DNA of 63,272 nucleotides from Synechococcus sp. PCC 7502 (GCF_000317085.1 NC_019691.1:1-63272); one strand, 5' to 3'; numbered from the stretch's first letter, positions 44,284-53,187 are shown. The notes: generated by a model not told the origin, from the letters alone. Numbers and translations are program-made.

Positions 44284-44372
44284 AAACCTGCTACTGCTTT
44301 CTATGGTGATTCTAACTTCTAGATAGGCAAAATGACTTAACCTGATTATATTTCTGTACTTATAAAGTATTT

Positions 44373-44708
44373 ATGGATAAAAAATCAAGAATCAAAATTA
44401 AAGAAGCGGCATTATTAATTCAAGAATATGCCACGATTTCCCATAACTTGAGGGCAATCGCGATCGAGTCTAAGGATCAGAAAAAACTATTGGCGATCGC
44501 TAAGGCTTTGGATCAGATGCCAGAGCTTTTAGACCCATTATTTGCCAAGACCTTAAAGCTGTATATGCTGATGGCGGATGGCTATTCGGAGGCAGAATTG
44601 GCGGAAAAGATTGGTGAGTCTGTATTGACGACTAAGCAAAGGATTAATGCACTTAAGGCGGGAGGAATTAGGGTGAGTCGGACATTTAAGGTTGCTCAGA
44701 CTCGGTGA
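44373..44708 (+). CDS. Hypothetical helical protein with HTH-like C-terminus (111 aa)
   Basis: Helical protein. The C-terminal DGYSEAELAEKIGESVLTTK followed by INALKAGGIRVS reads like a sigma-70 region 4 or MerR-like HTH. It diverges from the ParB-like gene (44283) and converges with the next small gene, overlapping it by 23 bases. It may be a small regulator of the neighbouring unit; no family was recognised. Confidence 0.5.
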   Translation: MDKKSRIKIKEAALLIQEYATISHNLRAIAIESKDQKKLLAIAKALDQMPELLDPLFAKTLKLYMLMADGYSEAELAEKIGESVLTTKQRINALKAGGIRVSRTFKVAQTR

Positions 44709-44922
44709 TTTGTTTCTCCCTTGCTTCGATCCATTTGACTGCCTCATCTTGAGAGGTTGCCCACCCAATGATGATATGGTCAGATTTCTTGGCGATCGCT
44801 ACTTGGTTATCAGAGCTATAGGCAATGCAATAATGCCATGCGGGCGATCTCATATCTCGGCTGGCGTGATACAGATCATGAGCAACTCTGAGAATAGATA
44901 AAGCTGGTAATCCTTCTTGCAT
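44686..44922 (-). CDS. Hypothetical protein (78 aa)
   Basis: Small protein (LSILRVAHDLYHASRDMRSP, HIIIGWATSQDEAVKWIEAR) of no recognised family. The final helix resembles the end of DUF2188-like small proteins. Its 3' end overlaps that of the convergent 111-aa gene. Confidence 0.5.
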   Translation of the reverse strand: MQEGLPALSILRVAHDLYHASRDMRSPAWHYCIAYSSDNQVAIAKKSDHIIIGWATSQDEAVKWIEAREKQITESEQP

Positions 44923-44993
44923 ATATGTCCTATTTGATTCTCAAAGAATAACCATGTTCTTCAAACTTAGTGAAGGGTAAACTACCTAATAGC

Positions 44994-45242
44994 TTAAATA
45001 TTCTCTGGACGAATTTGAGGAATATTGCGATCGCCGTTAGCTCGAATTTCATACAGAGCATTAACAATTTCATGGAGCTTGTCGATGTGGCTGGGATCAA
45101 ATAGGGTTGTAATTTCTGTTGATCTATTCCCGTTTGCCATCGTCAGAATCACGAAATGAGGATGCACTTTCACTTCCAGCTTTTCTGGATTGATATTCAT
45201 TGAAACGATCATATTTCCTCTATTAATACTCTGCGATTCCAT
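44994..45242 (-). CDS. Hypothetical protein (82 aa)
   Basis: Unrecognised small protein of two beta-rich segments (KLEVKVHPHFVILTMANGNR) and a helix (HIDKLHEIVNALYEIRANG). A later ATG (residue 11) may be the true start. First gene of the long leftward stress array. Confidence 0.45.
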   Translation of the reverse strand: MESQSINRGNMIVSMNINPEKLEVKVHPHFVILTMANGNRSTEITTLFDPSHIDKLHEIVNALYEIRANGDRNIPQIRPENI

Positions 45243-45373
45243 TTTGGCAGCTTAATTGCTGTATTTACCATCTACCTAAACTAATCTGTAAAATAGTCAC
45301 CTTCTTCTACTGCGGCTGCATGTAAGACTTTATGCTTTTTCGGCTTAAATTCTCGCTGCGATCGCTAGTAAAG

Positions 45374-45646
45374 TTATTGAATTTTCGATGCAACCAGACC
45401 AACGAGCACAATTAGACCTAATGTTCTACGAAAATAATTTACGCCTTGAAACAATTCTTCCCAAGCCCAAGTAAATAAGGTACCAAAAGCGATTAATTCC
45501 AGTCCCATATTAAGTCTGCCTGTGCTAAAAATCAGCTTTAATAAACTAGCTGCAATCCAGACTATGAGAGGTAAGTTCGGCATCTGCGCCATAACAATTT
45601 TGCCGTTGCGATCGCGAAATACTTGATTAAAGAATGTGTTTTCCAT
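45374..45646 (-). CDS. Small membrane protein (90 aa)
   Basis: Two to three hydrophobic segments (LPLIVWIAASLLKLIF, LELIAFGTLFTWAWEELF, LGLIVLVGLVASKI). Family not recognised. It lies 34 bp downstream of the FMN-reductase gene on the same strand and may be co-transcribed. Confidence 0.6.
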   Translation of the reverse strand: MENTFFNQVFRDRNGKIVMAQMPNLPLIVWIAASLLKLIFSTGRLNMGLELIAFGTLFTWAWEELFQGVNYFRRTLGLIVLVGLVASKIQ

Positions 45647-45680
45647 TGGTTTATATCTTGAAAGTAATAATTATTTTTCT

Positions 45681-46262
45681 CTAAAATGGCGTTCCCTTAT
45701 CCATTCTTTGACGTTGCAAAGCTTCTTCATACCACTCCAATTCATCCAAGACCCTAACTAATCGTTGCGGTAGAATTTCTTCTTGATAAATACCACTATC
45801 ATCTAGAGATTTACTAATTTCTGGAATAGAAAAAATACTGGAAATTGTAGGCATCCCCATCTCTGTTAAAAAAGAACATAATTGAATCGCTGCCCTTACT
45901 CCGCCAAACTTACCAACCGAATAGGAAACGATCGCCGCAGGACGGAAGTAATATTCCTCTAGAAAATGATCCATCATATTACTCAATCCTGGCTGAATAG
46001 AGTGATTATATTCTCCAGCTACAACTATGAAGCCATCGGCAGTGCGGATATGAGTGGCTAATTTCTCCATTTTTGGGGGAGCATGATCTTTTTCATACTC
46101 TTTGTACATTCGGTTTAAGATCCCGAAGTCATAATCCATAGCATCAGCAAATACAACTTCATGATTTCTTTGCTTAAGCTGATTAATTATGAATTTAACC
46201 GCTTTAATGCCTTGGCGATCACTTCTGTAGGAACCATAGAAAACTAATGTTTTAAAGCTCAT
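45681..46262 (-). CDS. NAD(P)H-dependent FMN reductase (flavodoxin-like fold)
   Basis: A 193-aa flavoprotein of the NADPH-dependent FMN reductase family. The FMN phosphate loop is FYGSYRSDRQG near residues 8-18 and the second flavin-contact loop is VVAGEYNHSIQPGLSNMMDH. Typical of small oxidoreductases that reduce FMN, quinones or azo compounds. It stands in the redox/stress array, consistent with a quinone-reductase-type protective role, which is an inference. Confidence 0.88.
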   Translation of the reverse strand: MSFKTLVFYGSYRSDRQGIKAVKFIINQLKQRNHEVVFADAMDYDFGILNRMYKEYEKDHAPPKMEKLATHIRTADGFIVVAGEYNHSIQPGLSNMMDHFLEEYYFRPAAIVSYSVGKFGGVRAAIQLCSFLTEMGMPTISSIFSIPEISKSLDDSGIYQEEILPQRLVRVLDELEWYEEALQRQRMDKGTPF

Positions 46263-46975
46263 TACTAATTACCCTTATAATTCAATTGATCTACTTAAAA
46301 AAACAAAGTCCTATTTTAGTAGCAGGTGGGGCACAGCAATAGTTGAGGAGGTAGTCTTCAAACTCTCTTAACTCAGATAATTGGCAATTTGCTAACACGG
46401 GCTGAAGGAGAATCTTAGTTAGGCGTAAAGTGAGTTATTTATTTTGAATCTTAGAATCACTTCTTTGAAAACTATCTGGATACAGTTCACCCAAGACTTT
46501 TAAAGCCTCTATTGTTTGAACGCCGCTCAGCGGGACGACCATTCCAAATTTCTGCTTGAGGGGTGATTCCAGAAAACCATGAATTGCATAGAGTTATATA
46601 CGCAAGTTCAGTTTTATTTTGCATTGTAGTTTCCCCAAAAATTTAGCATTTGAATAGTCTTTTGACTTCTAATACCATCAACTATCTATGATTGAAATCC
46701 TATTTGAGTTGATGCAGGAATGTATATCTTGTATTGATACCTCTTAAATATTCATGATGTCGTCATGATCCTTGATTAATTCTTTAGATAAATTGGCTTT
46801 CAAATCGTGGTGCTTATTAATGCTTATTAAAGAGAACATCCGTAAGTTGATTAAACCGTAGCTTTGCTTGGTGATAATTGATTGCCTAAAAATTAGATGA
46901 TTCTGGTTTATTTCTTTTTCTGAATTAGTAACTTGATGTGGGTTGCCATATAGATAATAATCATAACTTAGAGAT
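46263..46975. other. Long intergenic region with at most coding relics
   Basis: 713 bp between the FMN reductase and tspO genes. It has one protein-like open stretch (46435-46593, listed separately); otherwise AT-rich sequence without clear genes, RNA or repeats. The 92-aa frame at 46744-47022 overlaps tspO and looks spurious. Confidence 0.5.
46435..46593 (-). pseudogene. Possible gene fragment (~52 codons)
   Basis: An open stretch without a good start reads LYAIHGFLESPLKQKFGM, then PLSGVQTIEALKVLGELYP, to a TAA at 46435. The composition is natural but the family is unknown. In an overlapping frame the same DNA reads GITPQAEIWNGR, recalling the high-light-inducible protein motif. Both cannot be real; a decayed gene is likely. 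Confidence 0.25.
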
Positions 46976-47461
46976 TTAGCTGGGATTGAGACGGGCGATC
47001 GCCCAAGTAGCATATGAACCAATTGGACTCCAAGTTAGATAGGGCAGAAGTAAGATTGCTCCCCAGTTAGAGATTTGCCATACTTCCAGAGCTAGGACTA
47101 CTCCCATGCCAAAGCCGATTAATCCCACCCAAGTTCCTAATTTAAGATTGCGCGATCGCTGGGTAATGGGAATATAGGCGATGATCATAATTTCTAGTAA
47201 CAGATAAAATGCCATAATCACCCAACCTCTTATGCTACCTAGCTCCTCCTCCCAAATCAGATAAGCAGAGATGCCGCCACAGATTAAAATTAATGTCCAA
47301 ATTACGGGGATGAGTACCTCAAAAGTTAGCCAACGGGGACGACGAAGCTCCATAAACCATCTGCGATCGCTAGGCGAAGTGAATAGATTTGCTCCTAAAG
47401 AAACTATGAGCGTAATTGTGGCGATCGCCATCCAGGATTTAATCATTATTTTGATTATCAA
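46976..47461 (-). CDS. tspO: TspO/MBR-family membrane protein
   Basis: A 161-aa tryptophan-rich sensory protein with five predicted TM helices. The family marks RRPRWLTFEVLIPVIWT and YLTWSPIGSYATWAIARLN are present. TspO proteins bind porphyrins or other tetrapyrroles and are tied to stress and light responses in cyanobacteria. Twelve bases separate it from the HAD-ATPase gene upstream, so they are probably co-transcribed. Confidence 0.9.
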   Translation of the reverse strand: MIIKIMIKSWMAIATITLIVSLGANLFTSPSDRRWFMELRRPRWLTFEVLIPVIWTLILICGGISAYLIWEEELGSIRGWVIMAFYLLLEIMIIAYIPITQRSRNLKLGTWVGLIGFGMGVVLALEVWQISNWGAILLLPYLTWSPIGSYATWAIARLNPS

Positions 47462-47472
47462 GAGCTTAAAAA

Positions 47473-49182
47473 TTAAGCAGATAAGGTATAGCGTTTTTCA
47501 ATTGCCAATTTAATGCGATCGCGACTTTCATCAGGTGAAATATCCGTAGTTAATTCAATCTGGCTAACCTCCGATGCTAAGGTCTTATCTTTAATCGAAT
47601 TTTGGAGCCAATTTGAGTAATCTTGTTGCTGTAAATGATATAGCCAAGTGCGATCGTCTACCCCTGCCGCTAATTGGATAAACATAATTAGGTTGTGGGC
47701 TCTTAAATTTAATTTCTCATCCTCACCCCTAAAATAGAAGCTCCGATCTTCACCCAATTTACCTTCAGCATAGTTGCGCATATGTCGTTGTCTTTCTTGG
47801 CGTGGGGCGATTACCTGAAATTGAAACGGCTGCTCTTCATTATCTAGAAACCATGCAACTGCTTCTCCAGCCACCAGTTCTGATGGTAATGGCTCGGTTG
47901 GTAATTCATATTCTACGCTTTTACAAAAATCTGTAATTGTCTTCATCGGTGACTTAACCGCAATGATGGTATCAACCAAAGACAAAGCGGAAGCTGCTAA
48001 GTGTTCGGGATGAACTGTAATCATCAAAATTCCATTTACAGCCTGAGGTAAAGTCACCGCAGCATTCCAATCTGCATGAAACATATGATGAACTTCATCA
48101 ATCACAATCCAATGGGGTCTTCCTGTCCGTACTCGCATTTCTAATAAAGAAGGCAATAGCTGTGATAAAAATAGAGGGCGATCGTCAAGCTTTACCCCGA
48201 TTAAATTAACCACCAGATTCTGCTCAGGCTTACTCAAAATGGCTATTACTTCTGTAGGATTCGGAACCTGTTGCGCATTTCCCAATACTACTGTGCCATC
48301 AAAGTTTTGATAGTCTCCTTCAGGATCAATAATACAAAACTGATAGCCTTTATCTCTAAACCTTTCTAGTAATCCCGTCGCTAGAGTTGATTTCCCCCCA
48401 CCCGAAATTCCTGCCAGCAAAATATTACGGTTCAGTGGCTGAATATAGACTTCCTGATCCCCTTGAAGTTTTCCTAATATGATCCGATTACGCTCCGGTA
48501 AAAGCGAAAATTCTTCCCCATCTTGAGCTAATAGTCGATCAATTAATTCAATTACGCCATCACCTCTAGCTCCTGCAGTTGTCCAATCCACTTCACTCTT
48601 CACCGATGGTAGGGAATTAGCAACAGCCACTGAATACTCACATAATTTTAGAAAAGCCAGATCATTCTCAGCATCCCCAATCGCCACCGTATTATGCATA
48701 GATAAATTCATTCGACCTAGTGCGGCAGCTAGTCCCGAAGCCTTGTTGACCCCTGCTGGTAAGACCATCACCGCACCTTTATTAAAGATTACCTGTAAAT
48801 CTAAGCCCTGTTCTCGAATTACATTAAGCACCTCTGTTTCGTTGGGTTCCCATGTTGCCACAATCACTTTGCCGACCGAGAGGGGATCAATATTTAGCGA
48901 TCGCAATTTCTGCACAAAACTTTCTGGAGGTAAACTTCCTAGTAATAATTCTTCTCGAGTTGACGGAAAGTATAATACTGCTCCATTCTCAGCTACCACA
49001 CAATCAAATAAGTTAACTTCAGGAAATACCTCACAAAGATCTTCTAGTTGCCTTCCTGTAACCAAGATTAGCTTGCGTCCAGATTTTTGTAATCGTTTGA
49101 GTGCATCTAGAGTCGCTTCTGATACTTTGCCATTAGTAGCTAAGGTGCCATCGTAGTCTGTTGCCAATATTAAATAATGCAT
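47473..49182 (-). CDS. HAD phosphatase fused to a HerA/DUF87-like P-loop ATPase
   Basis: A 569-aa two-domain protein. Residues 1-220 form a Cof-type HAD phosphatase: DYDGT with nucleophile D9 and D11, VTGR motif II, and GDAENDLAFL near 169. Residues ~240-500 form an ATPase: Walker A GISGGGKST at 258-266, DPEGDY, and Walker B HWIVIDEVHH at 357-366, resembling HerA/VirB4-like motors. The combination is known to me only as a recurring cyanobacterial-type fusion without assigned function. Co-transcribed with tspO. Confidence 0.82.
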   Translation of the reverse strand: MHYLILATDYDGTLATNGKVSEATLDALKRLQKSGRKLILVTGRQLEDLCEVFPEVNLFDCVVAENGAVLYFPSTREELLLGSLPPESFVQKLRSLNIDPLSVGKVIVATWEPNETEVLNVIREQGLDLQVIFNKGAVMVLPAGVNKASGLAAALGRMNLSMHNTVAIGDAENDLAFLKLCEYSVAVANSLPSVKSEVDWTTAGARGDGVIELIDRLLAQDGEEFSLLPERNRIILGKLQGDQEVYIQPLNRNILLAGISGGGKSTLATGLLERFRDKGYQFCIIDPEGDYQNFDGTVVLGNAQQVPNPTEVIAILSKPEQNLVVNLIGVKLDDRPLFLSQLLPSLLEMRVRTGRPHWIVIDEVHHMFHADWNAAVTLPQAVNGILMITVHPEHLAASALSLVDTIIAVKSPMKTITDFCKSVEYELPTEPLPSELVAGEAVAWFLDNEEQPFQFQVIAPRQERQRHMRNYAEGKLGEDRSFYFRGEDEKLNLRAHNLIMFIQLAAGVDDRTWLYHLQQQDYSNWLQNSIKDKTLASEVSQIELTTDISPDESRDRIKLAIEKRYTLSA

Positions 49183-49199
49183 AAATTTTGTGTAAGGGC

Positions 49200-49325
49200 T
49201 TAATGATCATCCCTTTGATTTGGTTGAATCCGTGCGATCGCTGTTTGTAACTCTGGCTCCATTTCCGCCGAGGTAATGCGATCGGGCTGAAAAAGATTAC
49301 CAAAAAAAATTACGGCGTTCTTCAT
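49200..49325 (-). CDS. Possible small protein (41 aa) upstream of the HAD-ATPase gene
   Basis: ATG 49325 to TAA 49200 reads KNAVIFFGNLFQPDRIT and MEPELQTAIARIQPNQ. It ends 17 bp before the HAD-ATPase start. No recognised family and no clear ribosome-binding site, but natural composition. Confidence 0.35.
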   Translation of the reverse strand: MKNAVIFFGNLFQPDRITSAEMEPELQTAIARIQPNQRDDH

Positions 49326-49359
49326 GGGTTGTTAGTTAAAATTTGGAAGATATTAATGA

Positions 49360-49647
49360 TTAGCTGGTTCCTGCTTGATCCCAAGCTTCTCGTGCGGCAT
49401 CTTTAGCTTGTTCCCATGGTACTCTGATTCCACTTTTTTGAGCTAGTTTTTCATAATCACTTTTCAGTTCAGTTTCTGCTTCATCAAAGCTTTTACCAGA
49501 ATAGCGATCGTATCCTTCATGCCCTGACTGATAGGCTGATTGATAATCTTCGTAGCAGATACTTTTATCATGATGAGGATGGGTACCATACTTTTGTCGC
49601 CAATAGTTATCATCAAAGTTTCGAGGTATTTGAGTTGAATTATTCAT
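49360..49647 (-). CDS. Small stress-type protein with YEDYQxAY motif
   Basis: A 95-aa hydrophilic protein: NYWRQKYGTHPHHD, then CYEDYQSAYQSGHEGYDRYS, and a C-terminal WEQAKDAAREAWDQA helix. The C-terminal two thirds is clearly homologous to residues ~80-165 of the glycine-zipper protein encoded at 56818-57321. Function unknown; the genomic setting among Dps, BON and LEA-like genes suggests stress. Confidence 0.7.
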   Translation of the reverse strand: MNNSTQIPRNFDDNYWRQKYGTHPHHDKSICYEDYQSAYQSGHEGYDRYSGKSFDEAETELKSDYEKLAQKSGIRVPWEQAKDAAREAWDQAGTS

Positions 49648-49683
49648 GGTAATTTTTATTAAATTTGCGTAAAAAAAAAGTGA

Positions 49684-49830
49684 TTAGCTAAGTTGATGGT
49701 CAATTTGTTTGAACTGATGATCGTAGTGGTCAGTTAAAATCAGCTTTTTGTCGGGAACGTAGACCAAAACAGTCAAGTCCAAATTGGGAAAATCATGTCG
49801 AAAGCCTTGGGCTAAAGACTGGGTTAGACA
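49684..49830 (-). pseudogene. Possible gene fragment (3' end)
   Basis: An open frame lacking a start reads SLAQGFRHDFPNLDLTVLVY, then VPDKKLILTDHYDHQFKQI, to a TAA at 49684. Protein-like but cut off upstream by a stop at about 49835. Family not recognised; probably the tail of a lost gene. Confidence 0.3.
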
Positions 49831-49882
49831 TAGTTAATATTTCCAATATTTTAGAGGAATTCTCAAAAGATTAATAGTGTTA

Positions 49883-50035
49883 TTAATTAAGTAAAACTAT
49901 TGGTATTGTCAGCTTTAGCCATATCGAATGACATATTTCTACCATTGCGATCGCCAAGCTGAGAATAGTGGCTTTTAATAAAGAGTTAGAAAAGGGAAAA
50001 ATCTTTTTTTGCTGATATTTAGTTGGAGAAGTCAT
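49883..50035 (-). CDS. Small ORF, truncated paralogue of the Pro/Asn-rich repeat protein
   Basis: 50 codons from ATG 50035. SLLKATILSLAIAM matches TLLKATILSIGLAI in the signal/TM region of the next gene (50141-50773), and about 19 bp of the DNA are identical (around 49966 and 50627). It lacks the repeats and is likely a decayed duplicate. Confidence 0.4.
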   Translation of the reverse strand: MTSPTKYQQKKIFPFSNSLLKATILSLAIAMVEICHSIWLKLTIPIVLLN

Positions 50036-50140
50036 AATCTGTCCTAATAAAAAATTTACTTTAAGTGATATCAGTTCAGCCTAGAAAAGAATTAGAAGGG
50101 AAGTTAGAAGAATATCTGTATTTATCTACTAAAGCAGATA

Positions 50141-50773
50141 CTATGGTTTACTTCCTCCGTTTGCAGGATTGGGTAGATTATCAGGAGCAACATTAGGATT
50201 GGGATTAATCTGATAAGTTGGAAAACCATTCGGGCTTAGTGGCTTAGGATTATTTACACTATTAGGAGCAACATTGGGATTATTGGGATTAATCTGATAA
50301 GTTGGAAAACCATTCGGGCTTGGTGGCTTGGGATTATTCACACTATTAGGAGCAACATTGGGGTTGGGATTATTGGGATTAATCTGATAAGTGGGAAAAC
50401 CATTTGGGCTTGGTGGCTTAGGATTATTCACACTGTTAGGAGAAACATTGGGATTAGGATTGTTGGAATTAATTTGATAAGTGGGAAAACCATTTGGGCT
50501 TGGCAGCGCGGGTACAATCAGTGGATTTATAGGCTGATTATTAGAAGGATTAACTGGATTATTTGTCTCAGTCTGTGCCAGAAGAAATGGAACGGGCAAT
50601 ACAATTGCTAAACCTATACTTAAAATAGTGGCTTTTAATAAAGTTTTGAGACGATTGCTAGGTTGGGTATTTAGGATTAAAGGCATACCTGCAAACATTA
50701 AACCACCAACTCCATAAATTTCCCATTTGATCAGGGAACGTTGAGAGTTGGAGGACATCTTGCGATGATTCAT
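50141..50773 (-). CDS. Exported or membrane-anchored Pro/Asn-rich tandem-repeat protein
   Basis: A 210-aa protein. Residues ~43-67 form a hydrophobic signal or TM segment (TLLKATILSIGLAIVLPVPF) ending LLAQT. The remainder is four repeats of 26-30 residues built on PSPNGFPTYQIN, NPNVAPNSVNNPK. Low-complexity, extended and probably extracytoplasmic. Function unknown. No close coupling to neighbours. Confidence 0.7.
   Translation of the reverse strand: MNHRKMSSNSQRSLIKWEIYGVGGLMFAGMPLILNTQPSNRLKTLLKATILSIGLAIVLPVPFLLAQTETNNPVNPSNNQPINPLIVPALPSPNGFPTYQINSNNPNPNVSPNSVNNPKPPSPNGFPTYQINPNNPNPNVAPNSVNNPKPPSPNGFPTYQINPNNPNVAPNSVNNPKPLSPNGFPTYQINPNPNVAPDNLPNPANGGSKP
50160..50515 (-). repeat. Four tandem coding repeats (~80-90 bp each)
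   Basis: Near-identical units encoding SPNGFPTYQIN plus NPNVAPNSVNNPKP, with small length changes in the Asn-Pro stretches. Prone to copy-number variation. Confidence 0.8.
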
Positions 50774-51010
50774 AATTCAGACTCCTAAATAGTGATGCAG
50801 ACAATTTATGTACTCAATCACATCTTTACAGGTTAATGTTAGAAATCATGTATACCTATTTGTTTGACAATGAACTAATTGATTCATTTGTGTAGGAATG
50901 TTGTAAATCTTAATTTCCCGTATATTTCAGGTTCTGGGCGATCGCCAATAATGTCACAAATAACATGGTTTAAACATTATCTAATCTTTATTAAAAAATG
51001 TGTTTTTCCA

Positions 51011-52144
51011 TTAGTTTACAGAAGAATAAGTTGAACGAGAACAGTGACGAACAAAATTGGCTACTGCCTCCACAAATTCTTGGTGTTGCTCCATCATACT
51101 CATATGTCCCGAAGGCGCTAGAACTACTAATTCCGAATTTTCTATTTGCTCATGCATATAGCGACTTGCCTCAACAGGGGTAGCCCCATCTTTATTCGCA
51201 GAAATTATCAAAGTTGGGATCTCAATCTCTTTGAGAACTTCAGTGGCATCGTAATGCATCATCCCTAACATTTGTCGCCCTAAAACTGAGGGTGAGACTC
51301 GTGCCGAGCGATTAATTAAATAGTCCAACTGTCCCCTAGTGGGACGACCCGCAAAAGAAGAAAATCTTCCAGAAATATGTGAAGTTCCATTCAAATAGCT
51401 CAACCATGTTTGCGCCCAGACAAGTGGCGATAAACCAATCATTAAGTAAAGGAGGGGTTCTAATAAGGGCTTTTGTAAGACTTGCAAAATATTTGCAAAT
51501 GGAGCTGTATGCACTGGATTAGTAAAAGTAGTATTAACTAAACCAATACCCGCCACACGCGTTCCTAAATGTTGGGGAAATAGACGACAGAATGTTAATA
51601 AAATCATGCCCCCCATACTATGTCCAAAAATAATCGCTGGTTTATCTCCTGCCAAATGCAGAACCGCTTCCAGATCGGTTGCTAAGTTCTGCATACTATA
51701 ATCATGAGCAGGAACTTGTCCAGATTTTCCACTCCCTGGTACATCCCATAGGATTAAGCGAAATTCATCCACTAAAGCTTGTTTAATGTAGTACCAATGC
51801 GTGCTATTACAACTCCACCCATGGGTAAAAATGATCGGTGGAGCATCGCGATCTCCGAATAATTCAACGTGAATATTTGTCCCATCTGGTCGATGGATTT
51901 GTTTAACCTCTCGGGAACGCGAAGGCGTTGGTTCATTATCGGCGGGATTAGCTAGCAGCCATAGGATCACAAAGCGTCCTAATAGGCTAAAAACTAACAT
52001 GACAATGCCCGAAATAAATAAAGCGATAACTGTAATCCAACCCAGATACCAACCAATTACAAAATACAAGCCAAAACCAAACAATGCTGTAGAAAGTAAT
52101 CCAAGCAGCAAGATAATTAGTGGAGCTAAGGGAAAAATAGACAT
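51011..52144 (-). CDS. Alpha/beta hydrolase with N-terminal membrane anchor
   Basis: A 377-aa hydrolase. Residues 1-65 contain two hydrophobic helices (PLIILLLGLLSTALFGFGLY and VIALFISGIVMLVFSLLG). The catalytic domain has IFTHGWSCNSTHWYY, the nucleophile elbow GHSMGG, and APSGHMSMMEQHQ with the likely catalytic His. Probably an esterase or lipase-like enzyme at the membrane. Located 100 bp downstream of dps on the same strand. Confidence 0.88.
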   Translation of the reverse strand: MSIFPLAPLIILLLGLLSTALFGFGLYFVIGWYLGWITVIALFISGIVMLVFSLLGRFVILWLLANPADNEPTPSRSREVKQIHRPDGTNIHVELFGDRDAPPIIFTHGWSCNSTHWYYIKQALVDEFRLILWDVPGSGKSGQVPAHDYSMQNLATDLEAVLHLAGDKPAIIFGHSMGGMILLTFCRLFPQHLGTRVAGIGLVNTTFTNPVHTAPFANILQVLQKPLLEPLLYLMIGLSPLVWAQTWLSYLNGTSHISGRFSSFAGRPTRGQLDYLINRSARVSPSVLGRQMLGMMHYDATEVLKEIEIPTLIISANKDGATPVEASRYMHEQIENSELVVLAPSGHMSMMEQHQEFVEAVANFVRHCSRSTYSSVN

Positions 52145-52243
52145 ATATTTAAGTATTAGGTTGCTCTAGGTTTTACGGTGACTTACTTATTGCCCAGAAA
52201 AGCCCATTCATGAATGGTTCTTTCTGAGGCAATATCGTAGTTT

Positions 52244-52780
52244 TTAAACTCCGACAGTTTTTTTACTAGGTTCTGGCTTTGCACCATTGGATGCGATCGC
52301 TTCGCCTTCAACAAAAGAACGCAGCATCCATGAGATTTGCTCATGCTGTTCCATCAAACCTGTAAGAAAGTCTGCGGTTCCGTCATCTTTAAACTTGTTG
52401 CTACATTTCTCAATATGTTCACGCAAATTGCGTACCACTTGTTCATGATCGGCTAGCAAGTGCGATACCATACCTGTTGCTGTGGGGATTTTTCCAGCAT
52501 CTTCTTTGAGAGAACAGATTTTGAGAAATCCTTCCATCGTTCCGACAGGGTAACCACCTAAAGTTCTAATCCGTTCGGCAATCACATCCACATTGATGGT
52601 GAGGGCTTCATAATGCGCTTGCCATAGTTTGTGCAAGGTCATAAATTGAGGTCCTACCACATCCCAATGAAATTTCTTCGTTTTGACTAATAGCAAATAG
52701 CTATCTGCCAAGTCGTTGTTGAGGAGGTCGATCACGCCTTGGCGTTGGGTATCGGTTAGTCCAATATTAATTGTTTGCAT
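52244..52780 (-). CDS. dps: Dps-family DNA-binding ferritin-like protein
   Basis: A 178-aa Dps. The four-helix bundle has the ferroxidase residues of KFHWDVVGPQFMTLHKLW and AHYEALTINVDVIAERIRTL, as in Dps/NapA. It stores iron and protects DNA from peroxide. Alkaline C-terminal tail (AKPEPSKKTVGV). Between the rubredoxin and hydrolase genes on the leftward stress strand. Confidence 0.92.
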   Translation of the reverse strand: MQTINIGLTDTQRQGVIDLLNNDLADSYLLLVKTKKFHWDVVGPQFMTLHKLWQAHYEALTINVDVIAERIRTLGGYPVGTMEGFLKICSLKEDAGKIPTATGMVSHLLADHEQVVRNLREHIEKCSNKFKDDGTADFLTGLMEQHEQISWMLRSFVEGEAIASNGAKPEPSKKTVGV

Positions 52781-52895
52781 AATAATTTTCCTGAATTAAT
52801 GAATAGTGTTGGTTAAAGACTCTAAGAGATCACCCTCAATCCTCTTTAAAAAGGGGGGGGGCTGAGGGAATCTAGAGCAATTCTTAAATGAGTTC

Positions 52896-53093
52896 TTAGA
52901 CTGGTTCCATTAAAGGAACGTCTGTAGCTGGCGTATCTTCTGGCTCAAAGTCAGCCTTGGGAGTTCCACATTTGGGACAAACCCAATCATCGGGCAAAGC
53001 TCCAAAGGGAATACCAGGTTCAATGCCTGAGTCTGGATCGCCGAGTGCAGGATCGTAGACATATCCACAGGTTTTACAGATATACTTTTCCAT
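52896..53093 (-). CDS. Rubredoxin
   Basis: 65 aa with the two Cys knuckles [10 protein letters not shown] and [11 protein letters not shown] that bind one Fe, and [14 protein letters not shown] between them. I chose the ATG at 53093 (MEKYICK); the longer frame adds an unrelated N-terminus. An electron carrier, likely serving the Rieske oxidoreductase or peroxide/NO reduction by neighbouring proteins. Follows the Rieske gene by 97 bp that can form hairpins. Confidence 0.95.
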   Translation of the reverse strand: MEKYICKTCGYVYDPALGDPDSGIEPGIPFGALPDDWVCPKCGTPKADFEPEDTPATDVPLMEPV

Positions 53094-53136
53094 TTTTGAC
53101 TCCAAATTTCTAAACATAAAAATGATTTGAGAAGCG

Positions 53137-53187
53137 CATAATGTGCAGCGCAGAGAACCACACATTATGTCCATCACCAAGGTGATG
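53137..53187 (-). promoter_or_regulatory. Two hairpins between the Rieske oxidoreductase and rubredoxin genes
   Basis: CATAATGTG (53137-53145) pairs with CACATTATG (53161-53169), and CATCACC (53172-53178) with GGTGATG (53181-53187). No U-run follows, so attenuation or mRNA processing is more likely than full termination. Confidence 0.4.

Noticed and set aside
46744-47022. 92-aa leftward frame before tspO
   Set aside because: It overlaps the 3' end of tspO in another frame and has no conserved features.
52846-52871. G-run with flanking CCCTC/GAGGG as a terminator
   Set aside because: Loop is too long and a proper U-tract is absent in the right place; it may be a common cyanobacterial poly-G repeat instead.
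53180-53182. Extended rubredoxin start at 53180
   Set aside because: The 29 added residues read through the hairpin region and do not occur in rubredoxins; the ATG at 53093 is standard.
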